Below, one piece after another: positions 18,772-28,466 of a stretch of DNA of 64,000 nt. A program made the position numbers and the translations under genes. The notes beneath the pieces are model-generated. The model saw only the letters and a list, made by a program, of their open reading frames with translations. It ran no database searches and was not told the DNA's origin. Numbering within the stretch: the stretch's first letter is position 1; the number at the start of each line of letters is the position of its first letter. The DNA is from Tolypothrix brevis GSE-NOS-MK-07-07A (GTDB taxonomy: Bacteria > Cyanobacteriota > Cyanobacteriia > Cyanobacteriales > Nostocaceae), in NCBI GenBank assembly GCA_019358985.1, contig JAHHIJ010000001.1:186001-250000 (forward strand), in the 5' to 3' direction.

Positions 18772-18806
18772 GATTGCCTCCTAGTAATTCTATTCTATCA
18801 CCGCGC

Positions 18807-19033
18807 TCATTCAATACGGCGATCGCCCTTTTGCATCGCTGGGGTGGGGCGGCGATCGCTATTCGCTGTTATTCTAAAAGTAGATGGAATATCTCGTGCT
18901 GCATGAATTACCCGCACTACCTCGACATATTCATCAGTATATCGGTAGAAGCTCAGGTATCGTTTAAAACCCTTTACAGTCCATTTTCTTTTGCGATTGT
19001 TTGTTTTACCCAAAGATTTATGTCTACTGCTAA
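18807..19033 (-). pseudogene. ParE/RelE-type toxin, C-terminal remnant
   Basis: The stretch KWTVKGFKRYLSFYRYTDEY followed by VEVVRVIHAARDI is the second half of a ParE toxin. Upstream in frame there is a TAA about 10 codons before the TTG that could serve as start, and no N-terminal helix-strand part is visible. No ParD gene is adjacent. A short start at the TTG (19013) would give 68 residues but probably not a working toxin. Confidence 0.5.
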
Positions 19034-19208
19034 TTTAGAGGCATTTTCCTGAAGGGGATGCTACGCGATCGCGCGGAGCGCCAGAGGCGATCGTAATTTA
19101 GTTTGAAAATTGGTAACGGCTGGGGTTTCAGCGGACGGCGATATATTTTGAGGCACATTCATAGCGTATCACTCCGTTCCGCTGCAAACCCTTGTTGGGC
19201 TGCTGGAA

Positions 19209-19703
19209 CTACCGCAAGATCTCTTTTTGCATTTTAATATGCGGTACACCTGTCATTGATGAAGCAAATACTTCACCAACAGGCTTGAAGCCAAACTTTT
19301 GATAAAACTGCATTTTCGTAACTCTAGCATTGAGAATCACAAGATTTGCTCCGCGCTCAATCGCCGCTTCAAGCAAACCTTGTACCAAGCGCATCCCCAG
19401 TCTATGCCCTTGGTACTCCGGCACAACAACCATTTGATAAATCTGAAACTCGTTGAAACTATTCTGACCTAACCGACCATACGCCAGTAAGCGATTTGCT
19501 GGACTAGCTGTAATGGCAAGATGCAAGTCTTGTTCCTCTTGAGGGTCAAAGATCAATTCAAACGGAATATCATGTTCCTGATAAAACAATCGATACCGAA
19601 GTTGGGCAGCTTGGCTGTACTCTTCGCTGCCATGCTCAATAAACTTCAATTGATCACTTGTGGTTTTTGACACAGCTTCTATCTTCAGAAAATTGAATCG
19701 CAA
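19209..19703 (-). CDS. GNAT family N-acetyltransferase
   Basis: 164 residues. Motif A for acetyl-CoA binding: QMVVVPEYQGHRLGMRLVQG (residues about 91-110). Motif B region: VILNARVTKMQFYQKFGFKPVGEVF. The N-terminal AAQLRYRLFYQEHDIPFE resembles the ElaA-like or acyl-homoserine-lactone-synthase-like GNAT branch. Substrate unknown. Single gene next to decayed and intact toxin loci. Confidence 0.82.
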   Translation of the reverse strand: MRFNFLKIEAVSKTTSDQLKFIEHGSEEYSQAAQLRYRLFYQEHDIPFELIFDPQEEQDLHLAITASPANRLLAYGRLGQNSFNEFQIYQMVVVPEYQGHRLGMRLVQGLLEAAIERGANLVILNARVTKMQFYQKFGFKPVGEVFASSMTGVPHIKMQKEILR

Positions 19704-20551
19704 AATTCTTTGAATCTTGTGAAATGGAAAAACCTAGGATAACAACTTTTGAAGAAATACTACCTCACCAGAAACTTCGCAGTAACCTGAGTCTCAAATT
19801 TGACGAGTAATCTCAAACTATTTATCCAACTGACAAGTCAAAGCAGCCCAACTATTTATTAACCCGAAATTTTCCGTCTATCAGCCAAATAAATCCAGTC
19901 AAATTAAGCATTACAGATAATTTAGTCATAATATCAAGAACTTTTCCGGATATCGTCAATATCCACTATTATACAGAATTTTTCCAGATAACTACCTAAA
20001 TATAGGTGGATATCAAGAAATTTTCTGGCTATTCTCCTTTTTCGGGTAATAGGCAGAATTATTCGGCATATCGACCTCTTCTAGACTCTGTAGGACTTAC
20101 CCTGTTGTATTGTTTAGCTATCTTTTCTTCTTTAGGTGTTGCCTTTCTTGCGGTGGAGATTATGTTCACACGATTAATGAAAGCCCGAATCATTAATCCT
20201 TCCACATCCCTTTTGGGTAGAGCCTGTCAGCCTGATTTGGCTCTTTGGTACATCACGCAATTTATTAGCAATTCACTTTCGTTCACCATAGAAGAATTTC
20301 CCCTAGCATTTATACCGCTTTAGGCTAGTAGCATAAATTACATTTGTGGTCTGCATTCCGTCTGTTTCGTTACCTACTTGGACGTGACCAGATTTATTGT
20401 ATAAATCTTTTACATGGGGGTAGAGGGTGTGAAACCTCTAGGGAAGTGGGCTTCCCTTGCTAGACAACCTTTTCAGGTCGCACCGGACTGATTACCGTGA
20501 TTTACTAATCAACGAATCGCACCGGTACTCCGAATCAGTGGTGGGAGGATG
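19704..20551. other. Intergenic region, 848 bp, with degenerate repeats
   Basis: Between the GNAT gene and the convergent end of the glycosyltransferase gene. From about 19860 to 20075 there are five loosely similar segments (GAAATTTTCCG, GAACTTTTCCGG, GAATTTTTCCAG, GAAATTTTCTGG, GAATTATTCGGC), mostly 35-40 bp apart, each followed by TAT- or AT-rich sequence. At about 20420-20460 there is a small hairpin (AGGGAAG, TGGG, CTTCCCT). A 105-codon frame at 20006-20323 crosses the repeats and is not credited. Confidence 0.45.
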
Positions 20552-21724
20552 TCAATCATATATCGTCTGGCAAAGCTGTAACACTTGCAACCATCTTTGT
20601 CCCATAATTCTTGCGTAAGGTTTGGTGGGGTATTGGTATGGTTTATACATTTGTCCCTGAATCTCAGTAACTGTAATATTGGGATTAACAGATACTTTCC
20701 GAACAAGTTTAAATTTTTCTAAAAACTGCAACCAAGAGTGATGATCTGACCAAATCAAAGACGTTATGGGTTTAAATGTGATTTTTAAAATACATTCGAT
20801 AATGCATTGATAAATTGGTCTTAACAAAAGCGGACTATAATCCAATTTTACAGCATTATATATCCATCCCAAAGTAGTCCAATAATCGCCGCAAGCTCTG
20901 CTTTTCCATGAAAGGTAGACGTAAAAAGCACTAGCAGACCAAGTATATATATAACCAGGAATTTCCGAATGTCGTTTTTGGAAATCTCCCATAACTAGAT
21001 TGTAAGACTTTGCCATTGTCTTACAGCTGTTAGACATACTAACAGTTACTTGACGATAACCAATCAAAAACTCAGGCACAACCCGAAACTGATAACATTC
21101 TGCAATTTTTAAGTAGATATCCCAATCTTCGCAACCTTGAGCATTTTGCTGTTTAAGTTCGCAGTTGTAACCACCAATTTTATCAAAACAAGTTCGGCGG
21201 ATCAATGGCGAACTCGCATTGCCAATAAAGTTCTTAAACAGCATAGCTGGGTAAACTTCTCCCTGTACGCTGTGAATGTTCAAATAATCATAAGGTGAAT
21301 ATTGTCCGATAATTACATCATCTTCGTCAATGAATAACGACCAGGCATAAACTAATCCTACAGATGAACCCCCTTCTAATATGCATTGCACTTGTTTGTC
21401 AAGCTTAGAGGGATACCAAATATCATCAGCGTCGAGGGGTGCGATATATTGCCCTCTAGACTTTTCGATTGCTAAATTACGCGCTGCGGCAACTCCGGCA
21501 TTTTCTTGTTTAAATAAAATTAGACGACCGTCTTTTTCGGCAAAAGACGCCACAATTTCCGCAGTTCTATCTTTAGAACCATCATCAACTACTAAAACTT
21601 CGATATTTTCGTAAGTTTGCGAGAGGACAGATTCTAATGTCCGACCAATAAATGCCTCTGCGTTATAAGCAGGAATAATAACTGAAACAAAGGGCAGATT
21701 AGCCTTCATTTTGTTCACAAACAT
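20552..21724 (-). CDS. Glycosyltransferase family 2 (GT-A fold)
   Basis: 390 residues. The nucleotide-sugar-binding N-terminus is plain: PFVSVIIPAYNAEAFIGRTL, then LVVDDGSKDRT and, at the metal site, PLDADDIWYPSK. CEDWDIYLKIAECYQFRVVPE is the acceptor/catalytic base segment of family 2. No transmembrane helices except a weakly hydrophobic C-terminal part. Probably adds a sugar to an exopolysaccharide or lipid-linked glycan; donor and acceptor unknown. Not in an operon. A second in-frame ATG lies at 21709. Confidence 0.85.
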   Translation of the reverse strand: MFVNKMKANLPFVSVIIPAYNAEAFIGRTLESVLSQTYENIEVLVVDDGSKDRTAEIVASFAEKDGRLILFKQENAGVAAARNLAIEKSRGQYIAPLDADDIWYPSKLDKQVQCILEGGSSVGLVYAWSLFIDEDDVIIGQYSPYDYLNIHSVQGEVYPAMLFKNFIGNASSPLIRRTCFDKIGGYNCELKQQNAQGCEDWDIYLKIAECYQFRVVPEFLIGYRQVTVSMSNSCKTMAKSYNLVMGDFQKRHSEIPGYIYTWSASAFYVYLSWKSRACGDYWTTLGWIYNAVKLDYSPLLLRPIYQCIIECILKITFKPITSLIWSDHHSWLQFLEKFKLVRKVSVNPNITVTEIQGQMYKPYQYPTKPYARIMGQRWLQVLQLCQTIYD

Positions 21725-22118
21725 AGCAAATGTTGGTTAAAGAATTTCAAAAATTAGCCAAAAATAGAAAATAGATAAAAATCTGGCAAAAAGTGCGAAA
21801 ATAAAAAGAAAATATTTCTACATGAAATTACTTATTTTTACCATAAACATTAATTACATATTACAGGAATCTACGGAAAAATCAACTATATGTAATGGCA
21901 TGGCAGGATTTAGGTATTTTGACATAATGAAAGCGATCGCTCTCGTTCTTCAGATTGGGACTATGGTTATATCTGCGAAAAAATCCTTCTATAGAAGGAA
22001 GAAAAAAATTGTGCAGGCAATAGGTGCAAAATCAAACTCAAAAAGTGTAAACTTGGCTGGTTATATAAGTTCTAGGTAAAATAAAGAAGTAATAAAGCTT
22101 TTCACTTCACAACGACCA
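21725..22118. other. Intergenic region, 394 bp, AT-rich, divergent promoters
   Basis: Separates the divergent glycosyltransferase and M16 peptidase genes. AT-rich with one HIP1-like GCGATCGC. A frame of 85 codons (21822-22079) has no ribosome site and no recognisable similarity, so nothing is called. Confidence 0.4.
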
Positions 22119-23393
22119 ATGACTTCAACCCTGGTGAATTTTCCTCGTCTCAATGCCCCAAAGCTGCACATCTTGCCCAACGGGTTGACAATAGTAGCAG
22201 AGCAAATGGCGATTGAAGCCGTTAACCTAAACTTGTGGGTTAAAGTTGGTTCAGCCGTAGAATCAGATGCAATTAACGGCATGGCTCACTTTTTAGAGCA
22301 TATGATTTTTAAAGGCAGTGAGCAACAAACTAGCGGCGAGTTTGAACGTCAAATTGAAGAGCGTGGTGCTGTGACTAATGCCGCTACCAGCCAAGATTAC
22401 ACTCATTACTATGTGACAACTGCTCCCAAAGATTTTGCGGAGCTAGCCCCATTACAAATTGATATAGTAACTAATGCCAGTATTCCTGACGAAGCTTTTG
22501 AAAGAGAGCGATTGGTAGTTTTAGAAGAAATTCGCCGTAGTGATGATAATCCTCGCCGGCGCACCTTTCAACGAGCGATGGAAACAGCGTTTGCTCAACT
22601 ACCCTATCGTCGTTCGGTATTGGGACCAGAAACAGTCATTTCTCAACTAAAGCCTGTGCAGATGCGGGATTTTCACGCAATGTGGTATCAACCACAGTCA
22701 ATGACAGCTGCGGTTGTGGGTAATTTGCCGGTAGAAGAATTAATTGAAATTGTTGCCGAAGGATTTACCAAAAAAGACCGGATAACCCCACCTGAACAGC
22801 ATTTAGAAATTATTCAAGAATTACCATTTACAGAAATTGTCCGCCAAGAATATGTGGATGAAAGCCTAACTCAAGCACGGTTGGTGATGGTTTGGCGAGT
22901 TCCTGGGTTAATTAAGCTTCCGGAAACTTACGCACTGGATGTTTTGGCAGGAATTTTAGGACATGGACGCACATCAAGGTTAGTGCGAGATTTGCGCGAA
23001 GAAAGAGGATTGGTTTCTTCGGTTTCTGTGAGTAATATGACGCAGCGGTTACAGGGGACTTTTTATATTTCCGCCCATTGTGCTGTAGAAAATGTGCCAG
23101 CCGTGGAAAGTGCGATCGCTCAACATATTAGCAGACTACAAACCCAATTCATCGCCGAATCAGAAATTGAGCGCGTGCGAAAGCGTGTCGCTAACAGGTT
23201 TATTTTTGGGAACGAAACACCAAGCGATCGCGCTGGTTTATACGGTTACTATCAATCTATGGTAGGAGACTTAGAACCAGCCTTTGATTATCCTAATCAC
23301 ATTCAGGCTCAAAATGCAACCGATTTAATGCAAGCTTCCCAAAAGTATCTTTCACCAGATGCTTACGGTGTTGTTGTCATGAAACCAGCTTAG
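22119..23393 (+). CDS. M16-family zinc peptidase (processing-protease type)
   Basis: 424 residues. The inverted zincin motif HFLEH (residues 57-61) and the downstream ERLVVLEEIRRSDDNP, which supplies the third zinc ligand Glu, are intact, so this is the catalytic and not the R-subunit type. GILGHGRTSRLVRDLREERG is the conserved second-domain element. M16 enzymes often act as pairs with an inactive homologue; no partner lies next to it. Confidence 0.92.
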   Translation: MTSTLVNFPRLNAPKLHILPNGLTIVAEQMAIEAVNLNLWVKVGSAVESDAINGMAHFLEHMIFKGSEQQTSGEFERQIEERGAVTNAATSQDYTHYYVTTAPKDFAELAPLQIDIVTNASIPDEAFERERLVVLEEIRRSDDNPRRRTFQRAMETAFAQLPYRRSVLGPETVISQLKPVQMRDFHAMWYQPQSMTAAVVGNLPVEELIEIVAEGFTKKDRITPPEQHLEIIQELPFTEIVRQEYVDESLTQARLVMVWRVPGLIKLPETYALDVLAGILGHGRTSRLVRDLREERGLVSSVSVSNMTQRLQGTFYISAHCAVENVPAVESAIAQHISRLQTQFIAESEIERVRKRVANRFIFGNETPSDRAGLYGYYQSMVGDLEPAFDYPNHIQAQNATDLMQASQKYLSPDAYGVVVMKPA

Positions 23394-23516
23394 TCAAAGG
23401 GGAAGGGGGAAAGGGGAAAGGGGAAGGGGGAAGAAAAATATAATATATGTATTTAAATAACTCTTTATTCCCATGCCTTTACCCTTTTCCCTTCTTAAAA
23501 AAGCCCTTTTCCCCTC

Positions 23517-24425
23517 ATGAAATTCCCCAATCAAACAATGTGGACTAAAATTGATGCTGATATTAGCCAGGTGACTGGTGAGAAATTTGAGAATCAGAGT
23601 AGGCGATCGCTAAGTGGTGGATGCATCAATCAAGGTTATGCTGTTAGTAGTGGCGATGGCAAAGCCAACGCCAGAGGCGAACGCACTTACTTTGTCAAGC
23701 TAAATCAAGCAGCGCAAATTGCCATGTTTGAGGCTGAAGCGCTGGGTTTGCAAGAAATACGACAATCAAATACCATACGTGTCCCGAAGCCAATTTGCTG
23801 GGGGACAGCAGATAATTTCAGCTACATGGTTTTGGAATGGCTGGAAATGAATCAAGGTAATAGCAAATCTTGGGAAGAGATGGGACGCAAGTTAGCCGAG
23901 ATGCATTGCTACACCAGCAGTCAAGGTATGGGCTGGAAAATTAATAATACCATCGGTTCCACGCCGCAAATTAATACTTGGACGGCAGACTGGGCAGAGT
24001 TTTATATTCAAAATCGACTATTGTATCAATTTAAACTTGCAATTCGGCGCGGTGGCAATTTTCCCCAACAAGAAAAATTACTCGCAGCTATACCTAAGTT
24101 ATTATCACACCAACCGCAGCCTTCCTTGGTGCATGGCGATTTGTGGGGGGGAAATGCTGGGTGTACTGTGTCAGGAGAACCGGTGATTTTCGATCCTGCA
24201 ACTTATTTTGGCGATCGCGAAGTTGATATCGCTATGACGGAACTTTTTGGCGTATTTCCAGCACCATTCTATCATGGATATAACGAAGTCTTTCCTTTAT
24301 TATCAGGCTATGAACAAAGAAAGACTATTTATAACTTATATCACATTCTCAATCATTTTAATTTATTTGGTGGCGGTTATGCTTCCCAAGGGAATCGCAT
24401 GATTGAAGAGATTTTGCGGTTTTGA
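23517..24425 (+). CDS. Fructosamine-3-kinase family protein
   Basis: 302 residues. Kinase-like catalytic features: SLVHGDLWGGNAG (about residue 203, the HGDxxxxN loop) and PVIFDPATYFGDREVDIAMT (the metal-binding Asp). Near the C-terminus HILNHFNLFGGGY is the usual family end. Phosphorylates ketosamines so that glycated proteins are repaired. The spacer before it is purine-rich simple sequence (AAGGGGAAGGGGGAA). A half-copy of a miniature element begins 3 bp after the stop. Confidence 0.88.
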   Translation: MKFPNQTMWTKIDADISQVTGEKFENQSRRSLSGGCINQGYAVSSGDGKANARGERTYFVKLNQAAQIAMFEAEALGLQEIRQSNTIRVPKPICWGTADNFSYMVLEWLEMNQGNSKSWEEMGRKLAEMHCYTSSQGMGWKINNTIGSTPQINTWTADWAEFYIQNRLLYQFKLAIRRGGNFPQQEKLLAAIPKLLSHQPQPSLVHGDLWGGNAGCTVSGEPVIFDPATYFGDREVDIAMTELFGVFPAPFYHGYNEVFPLLSGYEQRKTIYNLYHILNHFNLFGGGYASQGNRMIEEILRF

Positions 24426-24427
24426 GG

Positions 24428-24480
24428 GACGTTCCAGCGGAACGTCAATACAATTGTAAGTAATTTCCCGCACATGATAT
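24428..24480. repeat. Right half of an ATATCATGTCCG-type element
   Basis: Palindrome GACGTTCC/GGAACGTC, then the tail ATTGTAAGTAATTTCCCGC and GATAT. This tail matches 41825-41853 with few changes. The left half is missing. Confidence 0.65.
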
Positions 24481-24490
24481 CACGATCAAA

Positions 24491-25114
24491 TTACAGACGA
24501 GCATTAAAAATTTGGTTGGCAGTGAGATTGAAAGTAGGAAATGTTGAAGAAATAATTTGATCGTTATTTCTAAATTGAGTAATTTTATATTCCCCATCAA
24601 TGAGTTGATAAACTGAGATAGTTGGTTGTTTTGGATCGCCAATAAATCGCTTACCACCTAAAGCCTCATGGTCAATTATCCAATATTCTTGAATCCCCAT
24701 TTCCTCATAGTCCGCAGATTTTTTGGAGTAATCATCGCGCCAATTTGTGCTGACAACCTCAACAATTAATTTAACAGAATCAGCTATTTCAATAATTGAC
24801 TCACTTTCCCATCTTGCTTCGTTAATGAGAGCTTCCTCATCTAAAACAATAATATCCGGTTCGTATCCCGACTTACCAACTGATGTTTTGACTATTGATT
24901 CTCTGGGGATAAACCAAATCTCTTCTTTATTTAAATTTTTAATAGCTATATTGAGATGGTTAATTGTAAAACCAGTTACTCTCGAATGTTTTCCTCTCGG
25001 TTTCGCCATCTCAATAATTACCCCATCATGCAATTCGTAACGTACCTCAGAATGTTCTGGATACCACTCGATAAATTCATCAAATGTTATCGGTTTGGTT
25101 AAGGCTTGACTCAT
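24491..25114 (-). CDS. Uma2 family endonuclease-like protein (DUF820)
   Basis: 207 residues. Pattern as in the Uma2/DUF820 family: ITFDEFIEWYPEHSEVRYEL, then GYEPDIIVLDEEAL (Asp) and KLIVEVVSTNWRDDYSKK, ending with YWIIDHEALGG. The fold is PD-(D/E)XK, with the family's usual V-E-V-x-S variant. Highly expanded in filamentous cyanobacteria; biological role unknown. Confidence 0.9.
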   Translation of the reverse strand: MSQALTKPITFDEFIEWYPEHSEVRYELHDGVIIEMAKPRGKHSRVTGFTINHLNIAIKNLNKEEIWFIPRESIVKTSVGKSGYEPDIIVLDEEALINEARWESESIIEIADSVKLIVEVVSTNWRDDYSKKSADYEEMGIQEYWIIDHEALGGKRFIGDPKQPTISVYQLIDGEYKITQFRNNDQIISSTFPTFNLTANQIFNARL

Positions 25115-25332
25115 ATATTTTTATACTTACTTGGCTATATTTGTTCAGCTTGACCCTCAGAGATTTTTACATTTTACATATATATAGGACTCATATTGCC
25201 TCGTTCCCAGGCTCTGCGTAAAGCTAATTTATACTTTCACTCAGCAACATCGAGGATTTCTATATCATGCGTAATCGCTTTGAGTCCGCTATCGCAATCC
25301 TAGATGATTCAGGAAAAATAAAAACCCGCTCA

Positions 25333-25353
25333 CAGACGTAGCATTGCTACGTC
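25333..25353. repeat. Short palindromic repeat (GTAGCA type)
   Basis: AGACGTAGCA, T, TGCTACGTCT: perfect arms with a truncated left flank. Lies in the 420-bp gap between the Uma2 gene and the HTH gene, which otherwise holds only repeats. Confidence 0.7.
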
Positions 25354-25401
25354 TCTACAAAAAGAGGGGTTTTCACTCTCTTATTTAGGATTGCTATATA
25401 T

Positions 25402-25493
25402 TAGACATCGACCGAATTGAACTATGCGTTGCCCCAAACCCTTGTAGAGACGTAGCACTGCTACGTCTTTACATTGTTTTCTGGAGATGTCTA
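25402..25493. repeat. 92-bp TAGACATC element
   Basis: Complete copy bounded by TAGACATC and GATGTCTA with the GTAGAGACGTAGCA palindrome in the middle (25444-25472). Same length as the copies at 10961, 48370 and 48463. Ends about 40 bp upstream of the HTH gene start. Confidence 0.8.
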
Positions 25494-25534
25494 TTGCTAT
25501 ATTGTAGATATTTAGATTTTCCTGATACCGAACA

Positions 25535-25954
25535 ATGCCAGCAAGGTTGCAAATAAAAGCTGAAGATTGCTCCCCTTTAGGACGATTCATTCTTCAATAC
25601 TTGGAAGAACAGGGTATCAGTATGAACCGTCTGGCGGATTTGTCTGGTGTTCCTCAACCTAGACTCAGAGGTGCTTGCTTTAAGGGAACCTGTCCTACGC
25701 CTGAAACTTTAAGAAAATTGGCTAGAGTGATGGGTAAACATCACTTGGAGCTTTATACGCTAGCCTACGAAGCAAGAATTCAGAAGCTTCCGGACGAGTC
25801 TAATGATAATTCTCTCGATATGTTGATGCGGGATTTGTTTGAGACTGCTAGAGAAATGAGATTAGCCGCTCCAAAAATCCGTCCTTCTAAAGCCAAAATC
25901 CGCAAAGCTCTTCTAGAACTAGGATTTTGCCCAGAGAATGATGAATGTGCCTGA
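25535..25954 (+). CDS. XRE-type helix-turn-helix DNA-binding protein
   Basis: 139 residues. The HTH covers residues about 14-65: LGRFILQYLEEQGISMNRLA, then SGVPQPRLRGACFKG and PETLRKLARVMGKH. The C-terminal half is charged and helical with no family recognised. Likely a small regulator; target unknown. Convergent with cpcG, whose terminator lies just past its stop. Confidence 0.8.
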   Translation: MPARLQIKAEDCSPLGRFILQYLEEQGISMNRLADLSGVPQPRLRGACFKGTCPTPETLRKLARVMGKHHLELYTLAYEARIQKLPDESNDNSLDMLMRDLFETAREMRLAAPKIRPSKAKIRKALLELGFCPENDECA

Positions 25955-25999
25955 GTGCCTCTCCAGAGAAAAATCGAGAATCCTGACTTTTTGAAATCG

Positions 26000-26042
26000 A
26001 AAAAAGCGTATGCCGTATCTTTATTCAAGTACGACATACGCT
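26000..26042 (-). terminator. Rho-independent terminator of cpcG
   Basis: On the minus strand AGCGTATGTCGTA and TACGGCATACGCT pair over 13 positions (one G-T or mismatch), followed directly by six Ts. It starts 23 bp after the cpcG stop. Confidence 0.88.
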
Positions 26043-26064
26043 ATGGTTGACTTTTTAGATCAAC

Positions 26065-26817
26065 TTACCTACGATAAGGAACTGATTTTTCGATATCAAT
26101 ATTCATTACTGAGAGACGTGGAGGAGTGTTACCTCTTGGGTTGATACTCTGCGCCATCTCAAGGAACAGAGCCGGATTGCCTGCTGTAGACTTACTGTCT
26201 GGAGGAGTATAGCCACGAACAGTGGTTTGCCAAATGATCTGCGGGAAGCCAAGTTGAGCCCGATAGTATGCATCATAGCGGGGAGACTTGATGTTGAAAG
26301 GCAGTTCACCTTGAGAGCGACCGGGGAGTACCCGACGACGTTGGTAGGGTAATGTATCATAACCAAAGGCTTCCAGATACTCCTCAGTGTTGAGGAGGTC
26401 ATCTACAAAGCCTTTAACGCCTTTTGTCGCTACGACAATAGACCAGGCAAGCTTTTCCCGGTTATCGTAAACATCACGACCCAAAACCCGCTGCACCGTT
26501 TGTTCCACAAAACGATAGTTGCTATTGAGGTCGTAGAAACTGCGCTTGTAGGTATTAGATAGCAGCAAGCCGCGAATGAAATCGCGTACTGTGATCTGAC
26601 CACTGCGGAGCTGGGACTCTAGGAAACGCTCACGATCAGCAACAAAGGCATGGAAAAAGATCTGACGATAGGCTGCTTCGATCAGAGTGTCCAAGTCTGT
26701 TGGGGAAAGTAGGTTCTCTGTAGAGTAGATCCGGGGTTTCTCATCTCCAGGAACCTCATAACCTGCTACCCGCTGGTTTTGAGAAATGGGCGAATATTCT
26801 AAAAGAGGAATTGCCAC
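26065..26817 (-). CDS. cpcG: Phycobilisome rod-core linker polypeptide CpcG
   Basis: 250 residues. Starts [20 protein letters not shown], the CpcG signature. The Pfam00427-type linker domain spans about 20-190 ([52 protein letters not shown]). Attaches phycocyanin rods to the allophycocyanin core. The C-terminus lacks a hydrophobic segment, so it is a rod-core linker and not the membrane-bound CpcL type. It stands alone here and not in a cpc operon, suggesting an extra cpcG copy. Confidence 0.93.
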   Translation of the reverse strand: MAIPLLEYSPISQNQRVAGYEVPGDEKPRIYSTENLLSPTDLDTLIEAAYRQIFFHAFVADRERFLESQLRSGQITVRDFIRGLLLSNTYKRSFYDLNSNYRFVEQTVQRVLGRDVYDNREKLAWSIVVATKGVKGFVDDLLNTEEYLEAFGYDTLPYQRRRVLPGRSQGELPFNIKSPRYDAYYRAQLGFPQIIWQTTVRGYTPPDSKSTAGNPALFLEMAQSINPRGNTPPRLSVMNIDIEKSVPYRR

Positions 26818-27190
26818 GACTACAAAATCTCCCTTTCCTTAATGAAATCTTACAAAGTTCTCATAATCATAAAGGACAAGGGGGTCATTATTCGATTTAG
26901 TTTGATAAAAATTACATAACTTAATTGAGTGGTTTAGGAATGCTGAAACGGTTTCCTAAATTAAATTGAAAGCCCAAAGGCTTGTGTCGCCTCGTTCCCA
27001 GCCTGAAGGTTGGGAATGTATTTTGAGAGGCTCTGCCTCTGGTCAAGCCACTGCCTCCAGTAGCTTGACCAGAATGGGTTCCAAGCCGAGTACTCGACCA
27101 AGCCAAGATTGCTGGGTAGGGCAAGCAGGGGGGGTTCATAGGTGCTTTCTTCATCACATCTGCTTCACAAAACTTGGCTAAACTTATTTA
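26818..27190. other. cpcG upstream region with structured repeats
   Basis: The stretch next to cpcG (26820-26960) is AT-rich and probably holds the promoter. At 27039-27072 CTGGTCAAGC and GCTTGACCAG form a perfect 10-bp inverted repeat. Before it, CGTTCCCAGCCTGAAGGTTGGGAATG is a smaller hairpin; a related CTCGTTCCCAG segment lies at about 25200. No gene seen. Confidence 0.45.
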
Positions 27191-27290
27191 AGTCTCACCA
27201 TTCAACTAGGAATTAATCCTAGAGGGTCTGTTTCCTGCTTCATCCAAGGTAGACGGCTACTTCTTGTCCACAGGCGTTAAGTTCCGGTTA
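27191..27290 (-). ncRNA. Putative omega (right-end guide) RNA region of the TnpB element
   Basis: About 100 bp directly downstream of tnpB, where IS200/IS605-type elements encode a structured RNA that overlaps the tnpB 3' end and guides TnpB. It contains the self-complementary segment CCGGAACTTAACG and runs through CCGTCTACCTTGGATGAAGC. Position is the only strong evidence; the exact element end was not found. Confidence 0.4.
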
Positions 27291-28466
27291 AGCCAACCGT
27301 ACTTTATTTTTAGGGGCATTCTCAAGATTAATAGAAGCATTTTCATCGCGGTCTTGAGAATGCTTACAAACCTTACAATCAAATATTCGGTCTGACAACT
27401 TCATATCTTGGATAGAATTACACTTAGAACAAGTTTTAGAACTTGGATACCATCTATCCACAAGTTCTACCTTTGTTCCAAAGTGAGCTTGCTTATAAAT
27501 AAACTGACGACGGATTTCGTAAAAACAGTTGTTACTTATAGCATTCGCTAACTTGTGATTGGCAATCATCCCCTTGACATTTAGATCCTCAATCCGAATT
27601 ATGTAAGCTTTTCGACTTAGAGAAGTCGTCATCTTTTGCGTTGTATCTTGTCTTATATTAGCGATACGTGCATTCAACTTAGCCACTTTTAGATAGAAAT
27701 TACGAGCGTTTTTTGATGCAACAACCTTAAGTTTCTTATCCCCTAAGATTTTATTGCGGTTATGCCATTGAATCTTGCCGAGCTTGGTTTTCGCACGAAT
27801 GGTAGAAACAGGCATCTCGTATTTTGAACCATCAGAACAATAAGCTAAACATTTTACGCCCAAATCCACGCCAATCTTTTCAATTGGGTGAATAATGGGT
27901 GGAAGTTTTTCGGCATCCAAAACAAAAGAAACGAACCACTTATTGGCAGTTCTTGAAACTGTAAAAGTTTGAGAACTACACATAAACTTGATTCGTTCTT
28001 TAATTCTGAATGTTTTCATCCCAGGCAAATTAATTCGTTTACCTGGTTCAATTACGACTCGATTAGTAAAGGGTAATGCAGGTTTACCTTTTTCTGGATA
28101 AATACCAGAGGTTTTGTAAACAGCGAAGGAGTCACCCATATGTTTTGACTTTTTATTTGGAAAGCCTGACAAACAATCACGCCATCTTGAGAAAGCCTTT
28201 TTTAAATCAATGAATGCTGACTGATAAACAGTGGATGGATATGATTTCATCCATGCATATTCAGGTTTTTGCATTGTGATTTGGGTAAATACTTTCTTGA
28301 TGGTATCAATTCGCTTAGAGTCAGAGGCTTTTAGATTTTCGAGACTCCAAGAATTCGTGAGCAAGTCCAACCCAAAGTTGTAGACAAATCGCTTAAACCC
28401 AGCTAGCCCGCGCATCAAGGAGGTTTCAACTTTATTTAGTTTTAATTCTCGCTTGATGGCAAACAT
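27288..28466 (-). CDS. tnpB: IS200/IS605-family TnpB (RNA-guided nuclease, OrfB)
   Basis: 392 residues, full length. The RuvC-like catalytic residues are all present: Asp201 (IGVDLGVKCLA), Glu293 (RIEDLNVKGM) and Asp374 (DRDENASINL). The zinc finger has Cys346/Cys349 and Cys364/Cys367. TnpB proteins are omega-RNA-guided DNA nucleases that favour retention of the element. No TnpA (Y1 transposase) gene is adjacent, so the element is not self-mobile and depends on TnpA in trans. The frame is uninterrupted. Confidence 0.92.
   Translation of the reverse strand: MFAIKRELKLNKVETSLMRGLAGFKRFVYNFGLDLLTNSWSLENLKASDSKRIDTIKKVFTQITMQKPEYAWMKSYPSTVYQSAFIDLKKAFSRWRDCLSGFPNKKSKHMGDSFAVYKTSGIYPEKGKPALPFTNRVVIEPGKRINLPGMKTFRIKERIKFMCSSQTFTVSRTANKWFVSFVLDAEKLPPIIHPIEKIGVDLGVKCLAYCSDGSKYEMPVSTIRAKTKLGKIQWHNRNKILGDKKLKVVASKNARNFYLKVAKLNARIANIRQDTTQKMTTSLSRKAYIIRIEDLNVKGMIANHKLANAISNNCFYEIRRQFIYKQAHFGTKVELVDRWYPSSKTCSKCNSIQDMKLSDRIFDCKVCKHSQDRDENASINLENAPKNKVRLA

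Noticed and set aside
20006-20323. Plus-strand frame of 105 codons
   Set aside because: It crosses the degenerate repeat segments, has no ribosome site and no recognisable domain; its length is within chance for AT-rich DNA.
21822-22079. Plus-strand frame of 85 codons before the M16 peptidase
   Set aside because: No ribosome site, AT-rich composition and no similarity that I recognise.
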